Shown here: positions 10,830 to 22,661 of the stretch, piece after piece
How the letters are laid out: every line of letters starts with the position of its first letter
Position numbering within the stretch: position 1 is the stretch's first letter
NCBI GenBank assembly: GCA_015501595.1
Contig: JADNRX010000061.1
Coordinates: 1-64,000 of the forward strand
DNA length: 64,000 bases
Source: Hymenopellis radicata
Lineage: Eukaryota > Basidiomycota > Agaricomycetes > Agaricales > Physalacriaceae
Direction of reading: 5' to 3'
The notes under the pieces: generated by a model
Told to the model about the DNA's origin: nothing
The model's database searches: none
The model's input: only the letters and a program-made list of their open reading frames with translations
Made by a program: the position numbers and the translations under genes

Positions 10830-12987
10830 ATGGCTGGTGGCGCCGTCGCGAACGCGGGGGCTGGTGGATTCAGCCATCTCATTGACCCCAGGAGGACATG
10901 GTACAACAACAGAAGGTATTTGTTTGCTGTTGTCATTGAGAGTGAAAGAATTAAATATCTTGCAGACTGATCGCTCTCAACGGTTGGATTGTACTTTTGT
11001 ACGTCCTGGGCGACGCGTTCTGCTTCGATCTAGAGTCATACCCTTCTTCAGTCTCATCACCTCGTCGAATAATGGCTACGATGGGAGTATGATGAATGGA
11101 TTGCAGTCGGTTACGCAGTGGGCGGAATACTTTGACCATCCCTCAGGAGGAAAACTTGGTCTGCTGAATGCCATTCAGGTAATGTGCGACATGCAGAAAT
11201 CATAATATGCTGATGCCCAGCGCATGCAGACCATTGGCTCCCTGGGTGCACTTCCCTTCTCCCCATACGTATCTGATGGAATCGGACGCAGGAGGACGGT
11301 GGCTTTAGGTGCATTTCTTATGATTGTGGCCACGGCCATTCAAACCGCAGCTCAATCTGTTGGCATGTTCATCGGTGCCCGGTAAGTACTCGCATACCAT
11401 AGCCTCTCAATGTCCACGAACACTAACTATAACGCATCAGCTTCCTCATTGGCTTTGGACTGACTTTTGCCGGTACATTTTTTGATTAATCAAACTCGCC
11501 CACCTGACCATGTCTATTTCCAAGCCAACTCAGCCCCATTGTTTGTCACCGAAATATCCTACCCGACGTATCGCGCTCCCTTGACATCCTGCCTTTCCTC
11601 TCTTTGGTATTTGGGTTCTATTATGTCCGTACTGTTAACCCATCTTCACGCCACCCTGACATGTAGTCTCGTAGCGCTGCCTGGACAACTTACGGGACGT
11701 TCAAGATCAATAATACATGGTCGTGGAGAGTTCCCTCGGCGTTGCAAGCACTGCCCTCCCTCCTCCAGGTCGTCTTGATTTGGTGGGCACCAGAGTCTCC
11801 TCGATGGTTGGTGAGCAAAGGGAGAGAGGAAGAAGCACTTGATGTTATCGCATATTATCACGCTGATGGTAACCGGTACGTTCCACGCCCTTGTCTTATA
11901 GGGCGGTGTACTCATATAGAGCGTTCCCCAGCGACGATCCGTTAGTACAGTTCGAGATCCAGGAAATCAAGGCCGCCATCGACTTTGATCGTAATGTTGC
12001 TGCGAATGTGGGTTGGAAGGCTTTGATCAAAACGGTCGGAAATCGGAAAAGAGTGAACGTTATCATCGCAATAGCATTCTTTTCGCAGTGGTCCGGGAAT
12101 GGTATTGCCTCCTCCTACCTCAACAAGATCCTCACGGCTATCGATATCACCGATTCGACGACGCAGGTTGGTTCATCTGCTCTATGCCGCGCTCGCGTAT
12201 CTAACGTAGCTCTACAGCTGCTCATCAATGGTATACTCCAGATATGGAACTTGGCATGGGCTCTCCTCGCTTCGTTCCTCGTCGACAGAGCTGGTCGACG
12301 TCTACTCTTCCTACTATCAGGCGTCGGCATGTTCATTTTCTTCAGTGCCCAGACCGTTTGCTTTGGCGTGTTCTCTGAGAAGGGAACTCCCGGCGCGGCT
12401 CATGGACTTCTTGCATTCATGTTCCTGTTCTATGCTGCATATGAGTACGTCTTGGCGTTCGAATTTTGCCTTGCAGCTGACCTCCATTACACAGCATTGC
12501 TTTCTTGCCATTGACCGTAACTTATACGGTTGAAATTATGCCCTATCCGCTTCGTGCCAAGGGCCTGACCGTGTTCACCTTTACGGTGGTGTTGGCGCTC
12601 ATCTTCAATCAATATGTGAATCCGGTCGCACTGGATAACATTGGCTGGAAGTACTACGTATGCAATTCACCATATTCTTCCGAGGACCCGTCTGATCTCC
12701 GCCTTAGATTGTGTACGTTGTCTGGCTCTTCTGCGAATGCGTCTTCCTGTTCTTCTGTGAGTATCAACATCGCGGTAGTAGTATGCGTCTCACCTGTCCT
12801 GCCTGCAGTCGTCGTCGAGACAAAGAACTTGTCTCTCGAGGAAACCGCTGCCCTCTTCGACGGACCTGATGCTGCTCGAGAGCTACAAACTAATGCTCAC
12901 ACCGAAGCCGCGTTGAGTCCCAAAGAGAAGGTTTCCGAGAAACATTCGCTCGATGACATTGTTTCGCCAGTCCTGCATAAGCCGTGA
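10830..12987 (+). CDS. MFS sugar porter (hexose or lactose permease-like)
   Basis: The predicted protein has 530 aa and twelve exons: 10830-10915, 10966-10998, 11052-11178, 11221-11381, 11441-11472, 11525-11624, 11675-11875, 11932-12166, 12218-12444, 12495-12657, 12708-12756 and 12809-12987. Every join keeps frame. Sugar-porter signatures are present: NGYDGSMMNGLQ in the first helix region, GIGRRR between helices 2 and 3, PESPRWLVSKGREEEA after helix 6 (about residue 219), DRAGRRLLF in the second half, and PLRAKG near the end. About twelve hydrophobic segments fit a plasma-membrane proton-coupled sugar importer. The C-terminal cytosolic tail is acidic. It lies in the spacer of the inverted duplication, so it is single-copy here. 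Substrate specificity cannot be told. Confidence 0.92.
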
Positions 12988-14608
12988 AGCATTGACGATT
13001 ACATATGTTTTTTTCTTGTTGCATTCGGCTTACAGTTCGGCTCTCTCTCAGTGTACCGAGTATTATATCCTCCAGTCCAAATATAACCAAAGTTGATGTC
13101 ACGCCTGGGGCGCGGACACAACCATCATCACTTCTACTACCGGCCTTTGACCATCTTCTGAAGGGAAGCGATATCGTGCTTGATGATGGAGACAAGAGCG
13201 AGGTCGTGGACCCGTATAGGTCTGGCGATGATGGACGAGCGCGGGGTGGGGATAGGGCTCCGGATGCGCCTGCTCACGAAAGATGGAACGAGGACGAGCG
13301 TATTTGCGCTGCTCAATCCGAATAAAACATGACCACTTAATCTTAAGACAGCTCGGTCGCGACCGAGATAAGATAAGATTCTTAAGACACTCCACCTTGT
13401 GCACTAGACTCAAACTTATCTTACTCTTACACTTATACTTACCGTAACAACACGAGTTTCTGCAGAGACCGGGTCAATCCTGGATGGCACAAAAGCAGTC
13501 GAGGTAGTTAAAGCACATGTTCCATTTCGGATATAACTCTACATAGAGAAATGGGGGACTGCAACTGGAAGACAGATGAGAGAAGGGAAACAGCAAGGCG
13601 AGAAATGGTAAATAAGCATGGTACAATGAGCGTGCGTGTTGAGAAAGGTACGAAGAGAGCATACATATTTGAACGGGCCATCTGGGGTACCCACGACTTG
13701 CACATCACATTAGCTTTAGAAGGACGTGAACATGGTTTACAACGAGGATGCCCACATCTTTCGAGAGAGCGAAGAAACCTCTTGCAGGGCGGGTCTGCGG
13801 GTAACGGATAGTCTGCCGTCCCGTGATGCCTGTAGAGTAGAGAAACGGTTAGAAATTGGCCTCGAACCTGTTCCGAGCACGAGTAAGTTGGTTGGCGTAG
13901 TCATGAGTGTCTAGAAGTTAAAATGGCGCTTGGATTTGGCATTGTCGGGATGAGATTCTGGAGATGCAAAAGCTACCAAGTCAAGTTCTTGAGGCGTTGG
14001 CCCTGTTCCAGCAATCTTGGTGCATGCAGACCTGGGCATTGTCAGCAACAACGGACGACAGTGAAGAAGGCGAAACGAGCACCTTCCAGGTCTTGGTTAA
14101 GGATTCACTGTCGTTGAGGTTGCTGGATGCAACCAAGCTCTTGTTACACTTCAGCCAGCAAAAATGCCCGACGCTCTCGTCGTCGGTGTCGATGTCCAAT
14201 CATCGTGCGCCTCAACTTTTGCCCTTGCCAAGCGCCGCCTCCCATCGTCAACGCCTGCATAACGCGTGCTAGACCCCTGAAATTCGTCTAGATTCCCGAT
14301 TCATGTTCTCGGTCCCTCGTCAGTCCTCGTACGGTTGTCTTATGCAGGACCAAATTGTCGTCTTTGGGTGGGGATGCTGGGAGTGCCGTCGCGGGTACAT
14401 CGTCATTGTCGTCCTGGTGCCGTCGTCGTCAGGGTGACGGGGTCGTTGGCGTCGCGAGCACGTCGTCGTCATCGTGGGGACACTGTCATTGCGGTGGTGG
14501 TATAGTCAGTACTAGATTACAATGAAAAAAAGACACGCACCTTGAGGATGACGCCTGTCAGCAGACAGCGCGGCGTCGAGTTCCAGAGTCAAGATGTTGC
14601 GTCCTCTA
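12988..14608. other. gene-poor interval before the right arm
   Basis: I see no convincing gene. A perfect 16-bp palindrome, CTCGGTCGCGACCGAG, lies near 13,350. From about 14,330 to 14,510 the DNA is low-complexity and rich in GTCGTC/CATCGT, resembling 36,950-37,700. Short open frames at 13,960-14,270 show no family features. Confidence 0.5.
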
Positions 14609-15204
14609 TGGAATGTATGACAGTCTCAGGCTATCCCTTACCCGAGGACAACACTGATCCCGGATGATGGTGCAAGCCTGCGGGGGTGCAGTATGCGTTC
14701 GCAGCGACAAGACTCAAGTAAGGTGCTTCATAGAGTGTAGATCGTAAGTTGTGCAGATACAAGGGGTCTTGTTTTTCGATCTAGAGGCAGCGGCAACAGG
14801 AGCAATCGATTTCCATGGGCGGCTAGAAGGGGAGAGGTCGTCCCGCGTTGTCTTGGTGATGGCGGATAGCAGAAGGCGGTGATGCCCAGATTTAGAATGA
14901 CAGGTGCGGGAAAAACGTGGCTTGCTATCATGTGCTTTTTACCGCCATCAACGCTCACGCCCATCCGCCTCGACCCCTCCACGTTCAACACATAGGCGCG
15001 ATGACGAATAGGACTGGACAGGCACTGGGAAACATCGGAGTGAGGCGAAGAGGAGGAGAGTAGACGAGATGATATCTCCTGAGCATCGCCACTTGCGATC
15101 CTGGGCAGAGGCGCCGCTCTCCAGCGCCCCTCAGGACGACGGCGACAAACTTCGCTCCGTACATTTCCACGGTCGTCGGTCGTACCAACCAAATCCTCCT
15201 CCAC

Positions 15205-15910
15205 CATGTCTACAGCCCTCGTCTTCTCCATGGAGCCTCGCTCGGTAGACACGCTCGCTGCTGGCGCCGCCTGCGCCCAATCGCTCTCCATTTTCCAGAC
15301 CAGTTACAATGCTGCGTTGCAGGACCTATAACACCTCGCCGGATGCCCTCCTCACGCCAGCCGTTGTCGCACGCGATATCCTTCCACACATCCACCCCAA
15401 CTCCCTTGCATACAAGGACCTGAAGCTCGCATTCATCACGACCACGCCAACGCCCCGCGCACCAGTCGTGACGGCTAGCGACGGCGCACGATTCCATCCC
15501 CTTCGTCACGGCGCGCCCGTCGTGGACTGGCGCACGCAACCATATCCCGCTATCACATCCGCAATCACATCCGCAGCCGCCATCGCACTATATCGCGCCC
15601 GCTGGAGCGTCTCGAACAGGACTTTGCGCACGTTCCCAAGGCATATGTCACCCTTCGAGATGCATAGCCTTGGGGACGCTCTATTTCTCGTCTGGGCTTT
15701 CTATTTTTTGGTATGTGTTCCAAAGATCGTTTTCTGGCAATTTTCTGGCCTTATTGTTTGATGTGAGTTCACTTTTTCTGTTAGTCTTGCTCTTGCTGAC
15801 CGCCGCCGTAGCACGGACTGTCAGGAACTACGCGAAGTGCGCTCTGAACGGACACCTCTTAGCTTGGAGTTCGATGCAACACGCGCTCTACCCCCTACTA
15901 CTGCCATGAC
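15205..15910 (+). pseudogene. hypothetical protein, broken right-arm copy
   Basis: It corresponds to the 5,555-6,247 reading frame. An ATG at about 15,205 opens a short frame, but several frameshifts follow, and the recognisable pieces lie in different frames. A hydrophobic stretch at about 15,670-15,820 may be a later exon or remnant of the same gene. Confidence 0.4.
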
Positions 15911-16474
15911 ACGGATTTTCAACATGAGACACGCGGGACGATGCGGATCGTGTTGTCTTTGCTATGGCCCAGCCATGCTATGCTGTCTGCTACTCGAAGG
16001 TTGATTTTCGCGTGGGCATTCGTCCTGTAAACCCTTCCTTGCACAACAACCAAGCAAAGTCCGTTCTCGTCATCGCTCCGTCAAGAAGTGAAGTGCGCTG
16101 TCTACATGATGTGGCGCGGATTCTAGTCGGATATAGATGGAGAGGCTTGATCGCTACGCGTTTCTCGCCCTGTTGTCCCGTTCGTGACGACGGGGTGCGT
16201 ACTGGACATATACGTACCATGTAGGTGTCAAGTTGTCCTCCTCGCTGAATGCATGATACTTACATATAGCACCCAGCGTTTGAGCACTCACCCATTGTTC
16301 ACTCCGTCGTTTACGAAAAGGCGTGCAGGCATCAACGCCCGCCTGATCAAACCGTAATATAAGGAGGCAACGGCAGGACGAGCAACAAAACTCGCCTCGC
16401 CCTGCGATCGATCATACAGGTCACCTTTGTTCCATCACCACCATCCAGTCTCTTGCATTAACGTTGGCTCATCA

Positions 16475-16945
16475 ATGTCCTCCATTCGTCCAGCCAACAC
16501 CTCGCTCGCCTCCAGACCCAAAGTTACCAACAAACGTACCAAGGCGGGCACTTTCGCGCCACACATCGCTGCCTCAGCGACAGTCGAACTCGCTTCCAAC
16601 CGTGCTAGTGCCGCGCCTAGGCCATCGATATCGCGACAAGGCGAGGAGCCAATACCGCCACACAGCGAGGAATTCATACTGCTACACAGCGAGGAGGGCG
16701 ACAGCGATGACTTCTTAACGCGGTACAGAGATGATACCCTAGCGCGATACGTCCCGAAACCCATGCCGCCACGCGACGACCGTCCGAAAATGCAACTTCA
16801 GTCGGCGTGTGTGCCGAAGGCTGTCCCGCCGCAGAAGGTGATGCGTCTACAGAAGAGGGTGGGGATGAAGTTTGCGGTTAATAGGAATGTGAAGAGGAGA
16901 AGGCTGTTGGAGGGTGATGAGGCTGAAGGAAATCAAGCGGTATAG
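16475..16945 (+). CDS. 156-aa basic protein of unknown function (right-arm copy)
   Basis: This is the paralogue of the 4,646-4,176 gene and is uninterrupted. The ATG chosen is the first in frame; the upstream extension opens only with TTG. It is Ser/Thr/Ala-rich and basic at the N terminus, acidic in the middle, and has a strongly basic C-terminal region with KRRR. A long antisense open frame over the same DNA is a shadow of its composition. Function is unknown; the basic tail suggests a nuclear or nucleic-acid role (inference). Confidence 0.65.
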   Translation: MSSIRPANTSLASRPKVTNKRTKAGTFAPHIAASATVELASNRASAAPRPSISRQGEEPIPPHSEEFILLHSEEGDSDDFLTRYRDDTLARYVPKPMPPRDDRPKMQLQSACVPKAVPPQKVMRLQKRVGMKFAVNRNVKRRRLLEGDEAEGNQAV

Positions 16946-17537
16946 GCGGGTTCTGATCATCCTTTCCACTATGCGACACATCTCGCCTTTCTTTTTATCC
17001 ATCGCGCGTCACTAGTCGATTTTGTTTATCGTTCTTCTGTTTCTTATTCCAGTTCGTTCCTCGATATTCCGCCCCATATATGGTACTTCCACCGTTAATG
17101 TAGATATTCCACGATGTATGACTAGCTTTACCATATCATGTATGTCCACAGGGAGTTGATGCCCTTTTTTGAAGCCTTTTGAGGTGAACAGCCTGTAACC
17201 CTAACCTTGGCAACCGCCTATTATGAGCCGGCACTTTCGGCCCGCCACACTTTTCGCTGTGAACAGCCACTTCCTGTATTGCTGCTCAGTACAATATTGT
17301 GAACGTTAATTGTCTTCAGATTCGCAGTTATGATTGGCGCCGTAGAAGCTTCTCGTCACGACTGCTTGATCTCGCGCTCTTTGTTGGACAATGACCCGGA
17401 CCGTGCCACTTGAGAACAATGCGACTCGGGTGGCCTCTCGTTTTGGGCAACACCTTCGACAGACAATGGCGATCATGTGTGCATGAATGTATAAAGGCGA
17501 CCTCGGTTCTCGCTTTTCTGCATTCCCCACGCGCCCA

Positions 17538-17943
17538 ATGGGCGACTATCTACCAGAACTAATTCTCCTCTGCGGCGCTGGCGCTATTCTTGCTTTGAAT
17601 TTCTTCACGACTCCTAGGGAGGAAGCTACGAGACTTGAGGTCAGTTTCGTAATCTTCAGCGTGTCGTATAGTCTGATGTTTCTCAGGACGACTTGGCTGA
17701 ACAACAACGACGCTCTTTACATGACCCTGACATTGCGGTACGTTCGCTCTTTCTTTTCCACGTCCCAATCCCAAAACCTTTCTGTACTAGGAGAACCGTG
17801 GGAGGCAAAGATGTATACGCCATGAACGATCCCGCCGCGCGGTACGTGCCGGCTCTATCTCTCTGCCACTGTCCATGCCGACAATAATCTAATCCAGAAG
17901 TCTTCTACTGCATCCCGAACGCGCCCGACTCCAGAACCGATGA
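17538..17943 (+). CDS. small two-helix membrane protein (98 aa)
   Basis: The exons are 17538-17737, 17791-17841 and 17898-17943, joined in frame. The protein begins MGDYLPELILLCGAG and has a hydrophobic segment at about residues 4-24 and a weaker one at about 36-52. A polar loop with Trp-Leu-Asn-Asn-Asn and a basic C terminus (RTVGGKD...) follow. The left-arm copy keeps the same frame except for one stop codon and one small deletion, which supports coding. The family is not recognised. Its last exon overlaps the end of the antisense SRAP-like relic. Confidence 0.6.
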
Positions 17944-18049
17944 CTACGATGTCCGCCCGCCCGCCATTCAAATTCTCCACCCAACCCCGCGGCAGCCGTG
18001 TTCTCTGGAAGCCGCCTACGCCAAAGTCTGGTGAGCCGGGATTGCATCG

Positions 18050-18220
18050 GATTCGGTGAGTGTTACTGTTACGCGTTCGCCCTACCTCGTAGTTGACGGA
18101 TGCCCAGATCGATTTTCGTTGCGCGTCGGAGAGCTCATGTACGTGTTTGATGTCAATCTTGGGTTTGAGCTGACTCCGAACGTTATAGGGTGGATTTGTT
18201 AAGTTGAACCTACCGCACAC
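18050..18220 (-). pseudogene. SRAP/HMCES-like N-terminal relic
   Basis: The frame reads Cys-Gly-Arg-Phe at its start, as in SRAP proteins, where Cys2 forms the crosslink to abasic sites in single-stranded DNA. About 40 residues later NYEVGRTR resembles the usual YNVAPRTR. Here the initiator is GTG instead of ATG and nothing resembling the rest of the domain (such as the WGL(I/V)P segment) follows. It is best read as a dead 5' fragment. The call rests on two short motifs only. Confidence 0.4.
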
Positions 18221-18700
18221 CTAGATCCAAAAATGTCAGCGGTCCCGAGCCACTGCTGTACGTTCAATGTCTCGCCTTCGCCTAGCTGGAAGAGCCCCGA
18301 CGGGCGCATGAGTGCACTGCACCATTGACATTGTCTATAATCAATCATAATACAACACTTTGTTCAAATGGATATGCAGGATCAGCGAATCCAGAGTCGA
18401 CAGCGCGTCTCACTGATCTCATCAAAAGGCACAATCGTGATGGGCACTGCCCCCCAGCGCAGTACTTAAACGTGGAGCAGAGTGCAAAAGACCACGTGCA
18501 CTTCTTTCCTCCTGCCCCCATCATCTTCGCCGCAATAACGGGTAAGCCACGCGTCTTCATCTGCAGCCGTAGTTGATATGCTCATTACGATGGTAGACAA
18601 GCATCCCGAACCGCTCTTCTAGTCAGCTCGTCGAAGGTACGTGTCAAGTTTGTCCAGGTGGCGTAGATTGATTCACCCTCTGCGATAGCAGCCAAGAATC

Positions 18701-20418
18701 ATGCAACCGGTAGAATGCCTTTCTCGTACAGAGGCCCTGGACTCTGCTATGACTCCGTCCTTGGACCGATTTCAACACCTGGCCGAAGTCAACACGCCAC
18801 CAAACCACCGCGAAACCTCCGAGCTTCGTTCTATCATCTCCAAGTCCGATAATCAGCTCTCCGACCTACACAAGATTCTCGCGGAAGCCAAACAGACCGT
18901 CAAATCCATCAAACAACATGTCGACGACGTTACTTTTGTTCTCAAGAGCGCCAAGAAGATTACGCATCCCCTCCGATCTGTCCCGAACGAAATCCTTTGC
19001 CTCATCTTTGCGCAGTGCGTCGACTATGATGCTAGAGCACGGAATTCTCTCTACACGGATCAAGCACCGTGGACTTTATCCTATGTTTGCAGCAGGTGGC
19101 GCCGGCTCGTCCTTTCTTTCCCTTCCCTCTGGACAAGGCCGTGTTTCGACTTCACGATATATGGACCAATTGGGGGAGTTCATCGACAAATGGTGTATCT
19201 CATGACTCTGTACATAGAGAGGTCGAGAGCTCTCCCTCTTGACATTACGGTTCAGGTGATGAACGACTGGATAGGACATTATGCCCTCCGCCATATCATA
19301 CAGGCCACCACAGCCCGGTGGAAGAGTGCCGTTCTTGATCTTCCATTGTCAGAAATTCTTCTCTTCAAAGGGTGCACTTTCCCTCTGCTTGAGAGTGTGA
19401 AGATTCAAAGCCGCCACCCAGCCATCGCCGCAAACGAACAAGACGTTGATGTGTTCTCGTCCGTGCCACTGCTCCGGTCTATCACTATCACCTCTGAGTC
19501 TTCGCTGATCCTTCAATCGGTCCTCATGCCTTGGAACCAGATCGTCCAATATAATTGTGAGCACCACGCGTTTTACACAGAGAACTTGGACGTACTCAGG
19601 CAGATGACTTCTTTGCGGTCTCTGGTCGCATACGTTGTGGTGGGACTTACTAGCTTGGAAGTCGTAGAGCCCGTTGTTCTGCCGTCGTTGACGCATCTCG
19701 AGCTCTCCGTAGCTGGGTCTACGAGCCCGGACGAAATAAACCATCTGTCTGGTTATCTAGCGCTTCTCCGGATGCCTCTGTTGAGCCACTTCGCTTTGAA
19801 TTACTGCGAACCCGACGGATTATGTCCGGTGTCGTCTCACCCCGATTTTCCATCCGTAAAATCTCTAGGAGTTCATCTAGACCTGAAGTCTATCAACCCC
19901 GAGAACTTCCTACACTTCCTGTCTTTTATGGATGGCGTCGAGGAGCTGGAACTGTCGGGAGATATCATCTCTGACAAGCTTCTTCAGGTCCTCACTCCGT
20001 CCGAAGATGGAATGCTCGTTTTTCCCCGTCTTCGAGTTCTGGATATTCATAACACTGTCTATTCTCTCGCCAGTGATGACGGCCCCATGCTACCGAGCCC
20101 CTTGTCATTCCATAATATGTTACTTTCGCGCTCCCGTGCACACAAGGTAGGCGACCGCCCACTCTCACTCATCCTATACTGAATTCATTCACGTAGCGTC
20201 TGATCTTTACTTTGGAGGAGTTAACAGCTTCCTTGGCGTGGAGAGATGAAATTCACCAAGCAGTGGCGCGCCAAGATGAGGATTCAAGGCGGTGGGAGCA
20301 AGTCCTTGCCGCGATATCGGTTGTCTATCTTGAACCAGATGCCTTCGGTGAAGAAGAGTCGGAGCATGATACAGAGCATTCGGCGAGTCAAGACTCGGAC
20401 TCGGATGACTCAGAGTAG
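18701..20418 (+). CDS. F-box protein (intact right-arm copy)
   Basis: The predicted protein has 555 aa and two exons: 18701-20146 and 20197-20418, with a 50-nt intron. Residues about 35-88 are heptad-like (coiled coil). The F-box core follows at about 90-130 (ITHPLRSVPNEILCLIFAQC, then WTLSYVCSRWRRL). The remaining 400 residues are leucine-rich and irregular, as in mushroom F-box families whose C-terminal part binds the substrate. The tail is acidic (Asp/Ser runs). Such proteins join Skp1-cullin ubiquitin ligases and choose the target. The target is unknown. The left-arm paralogue is broken, so this is the only functional copy of the pair in the window. Confidence 0.88.
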
Positions 20419-21559
20419 TTTCTAAGAAAACAGCTTATTAAAGTCGATATGATAGATGTGTAATTGAAATCGTTAACCAAACCACAACACGAGTGCTTAT
20501 ACAAAGTGGACACGCGTTGCGCCTGAGTGATTGAGGCGAAGATGATGGCGGAAAGAGGACAAAATGAAGTCAGAGTTGTAGCACGTGAGCGTGAGAGTAC
20601 GGCCCGGCTAAGCGGGTAACTGATTGCAGCGCACTCTTTCTTCAACGTCGACCATGGTGAGCGAACCTGTCTTCTAATCTTCTGCCCTTCATTTGTACCT
20701 TACCGATTCCCACGTAGTCCTCAGAACTCCGGTACACTGCTAACACGCAGCTAGAGCATTGTCCGTCGTTTTACTTTTTACCCAGACGCGACCTTCGACT
20801 GACTCAGGACAGTGCACGCTCGTTATACAGGAACTGGTACGTCCAGCTTGGACTTCGTGTATATATAAGGCTCACGTTTCTCTGTAGGGCATGCGGACCT
20901 AACGAAATAGTACGCCCTGGAATGTCACCTCCCAAAGATACTCATTGCAACTTTATACAGTGAATGGATCACTCACCAGCACCGAGATACGCTCTCCTCC
21001 ATCGTAGGACACCCATCCCTTCTTTCGTTCCTTGCCATTGCCGATGGGCAGGCAACCGGACGCGTCAAATTCGAGATGACCGAAGTGCGTGCTTGTTACT
21101 TTCCGATTGTACATGACTGAAGCGATGCAGAAAATGCTGCAACCTTGCGGACCGCCGCCGAAGAAGGACGATGATTGAAGGGCCTGATGGTCGTTCTCTT
21201 GTAAGTTCACGCAATCTTTTAAATTGGTTGACAGTCTTGCTGACTTAACTTTGAATTGGTAGATACAGCGCATGTATGGACGTTCGATGCATGTCTTGTA
21301 CTTAGAGCCGCGTTTTTTAATGCACTCGTTATCCTTGGCTTCTGTGATCGTGTATCAGATATCTGCCTAACCAAGCATCAGAACAGGGATGGTTTCTTTC
21401 CCCACGACATAGTGTCTCCTAATTGGCGTTTTATCCATCATAACCTTGTGTAACGGATAAGATACTTTTTCAGGCGGAGCCTCAGCAGATAGAGACGTCG
21501 GCGCATTTCCTCTCTCCCGCTTTGTCCTACTTATTGTCCTGAGCTCTATCAAACACTGA

Positions 21560-22600
21560 AGTACTTACCCGGCAGCGCCCAGATAAGGGCCTCTGCGCTG
21601 GCTCTTGTCTGATGAACTGTTTAAAGCTCAAAGCCGCGTCGCATACGATCATCGTTCTTCCAAGTGCAACTGCGATACGGGAAGTCGTCGACAAGATGGG
21701 CTGGATCGCAAGTTCGCGTCCGTCCAACTTTCTCTTCAACCTCTGCTCAGACGGCCTCCATATCGTATTCACCGGTTCTAGTAAGTAAGCATATTCGTCG
21801 TAGCTTCGGACTCAACTCAGACATTTACTGTAGCTCCGGAACTGAAAACGATGGGCAAACCTATTACCACGTTCTTGTCGCGACAGAATGCCGCTAAGCG
21901 ATCACCCATAAAGGCAGAGAGTGCGCAGTTGTTATACGAGCTCATGGACAATCCTTCGGTACGTACCATATCGTGCCGAGTCTTCGCCGGGCCTCAAGCG
22001 TTGCAGGAATTCGGATCCTCTGTGAGGAAATTTACGCATTCGGCCATCAAGGTTGCTATCATTGATACTTGTCGTAAATGCCTCGCTCACCAGCTACAGG
22101 AGAATACCTGAACGCGCCGATCTAGAAGATCTGCCGTTTGTGCAAGCGTTGATTAAGGAAATCCTCAGGCTGAGGTCTCCGTTTACGATGTGATTGAGGA
22201 CGTTTTCGTATGTGCTCGCTATTCTCCTCAAGATTATTGTCGTACTGAATTTCGTATTACAAGGGACATGTCCTCCCAAAGGGAAGCACGATGATGCTGG
22301 ACAACTGTAAGCCTAACTTCTCGCGGTTGCTCCGTTTCGGAACGGGGTCTTTCTCACTCACGGTGGGACGATTACATCCAAGGGCCGGAATACTTGACTG
22401 AAAAGGACGGGAGCGCATTGCTACGGCATACCCCTGTCAGCATCCTATTGTCCCACTGTTTGGTCGCGTTGGCGGTCAAAAGTCTTTGTGCCACTCGCGC
22501 AACGAAGCAGGTCGACCCTGACGTCCTCTACCCGATTAGGTGCTGCCTACTCGGCCATTGTTCACTTGGACCATCCTGTGTACGAATATGGAATGCAAAG
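21560..22600 (+). pseudogene. cytochrome P450 relic
   Basis: Pieces in different frames follow the order of a P450: an early KLKAASHTIIVLPSATAI...SSRP segment (about 21,620-21,780), the helix-C region SRQNAAKRSPIKAESAQLLYEL (about 21,880-21,960), HSAIKVAII (about 22,040), the K helix with ExxR in ALIKEILRLRSP (about 22,145-22,185), then GHVLPKGSTMMLDN (about 22,265-22,305). A degraded heme-binding region may lie near 22,460. Frameshifts and stops separate the pieces, so no enzyme can be made. Confidence 0.7.
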
Positions 22601-22661
22601 ACACGCGCTAGAAATTGTATAAAGACTGGGAGCTGGCTTCGTTGTCTCTATCTGCTTATCT

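Larger units (their letters stand above)
14609..21240. repeat. right arm of the large inverted duplication
   Basis: It is the inverted counterpart of 1-6,690. It carries the better-preserved gene set: an intact F-box gene, an intact 156-aa protein and an intact small membrane protein. Similarity is still present where the left arm meets the window edge (about 21,230), so the true outer end of this arm may lie further right than stated. Confidence 0.93.
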
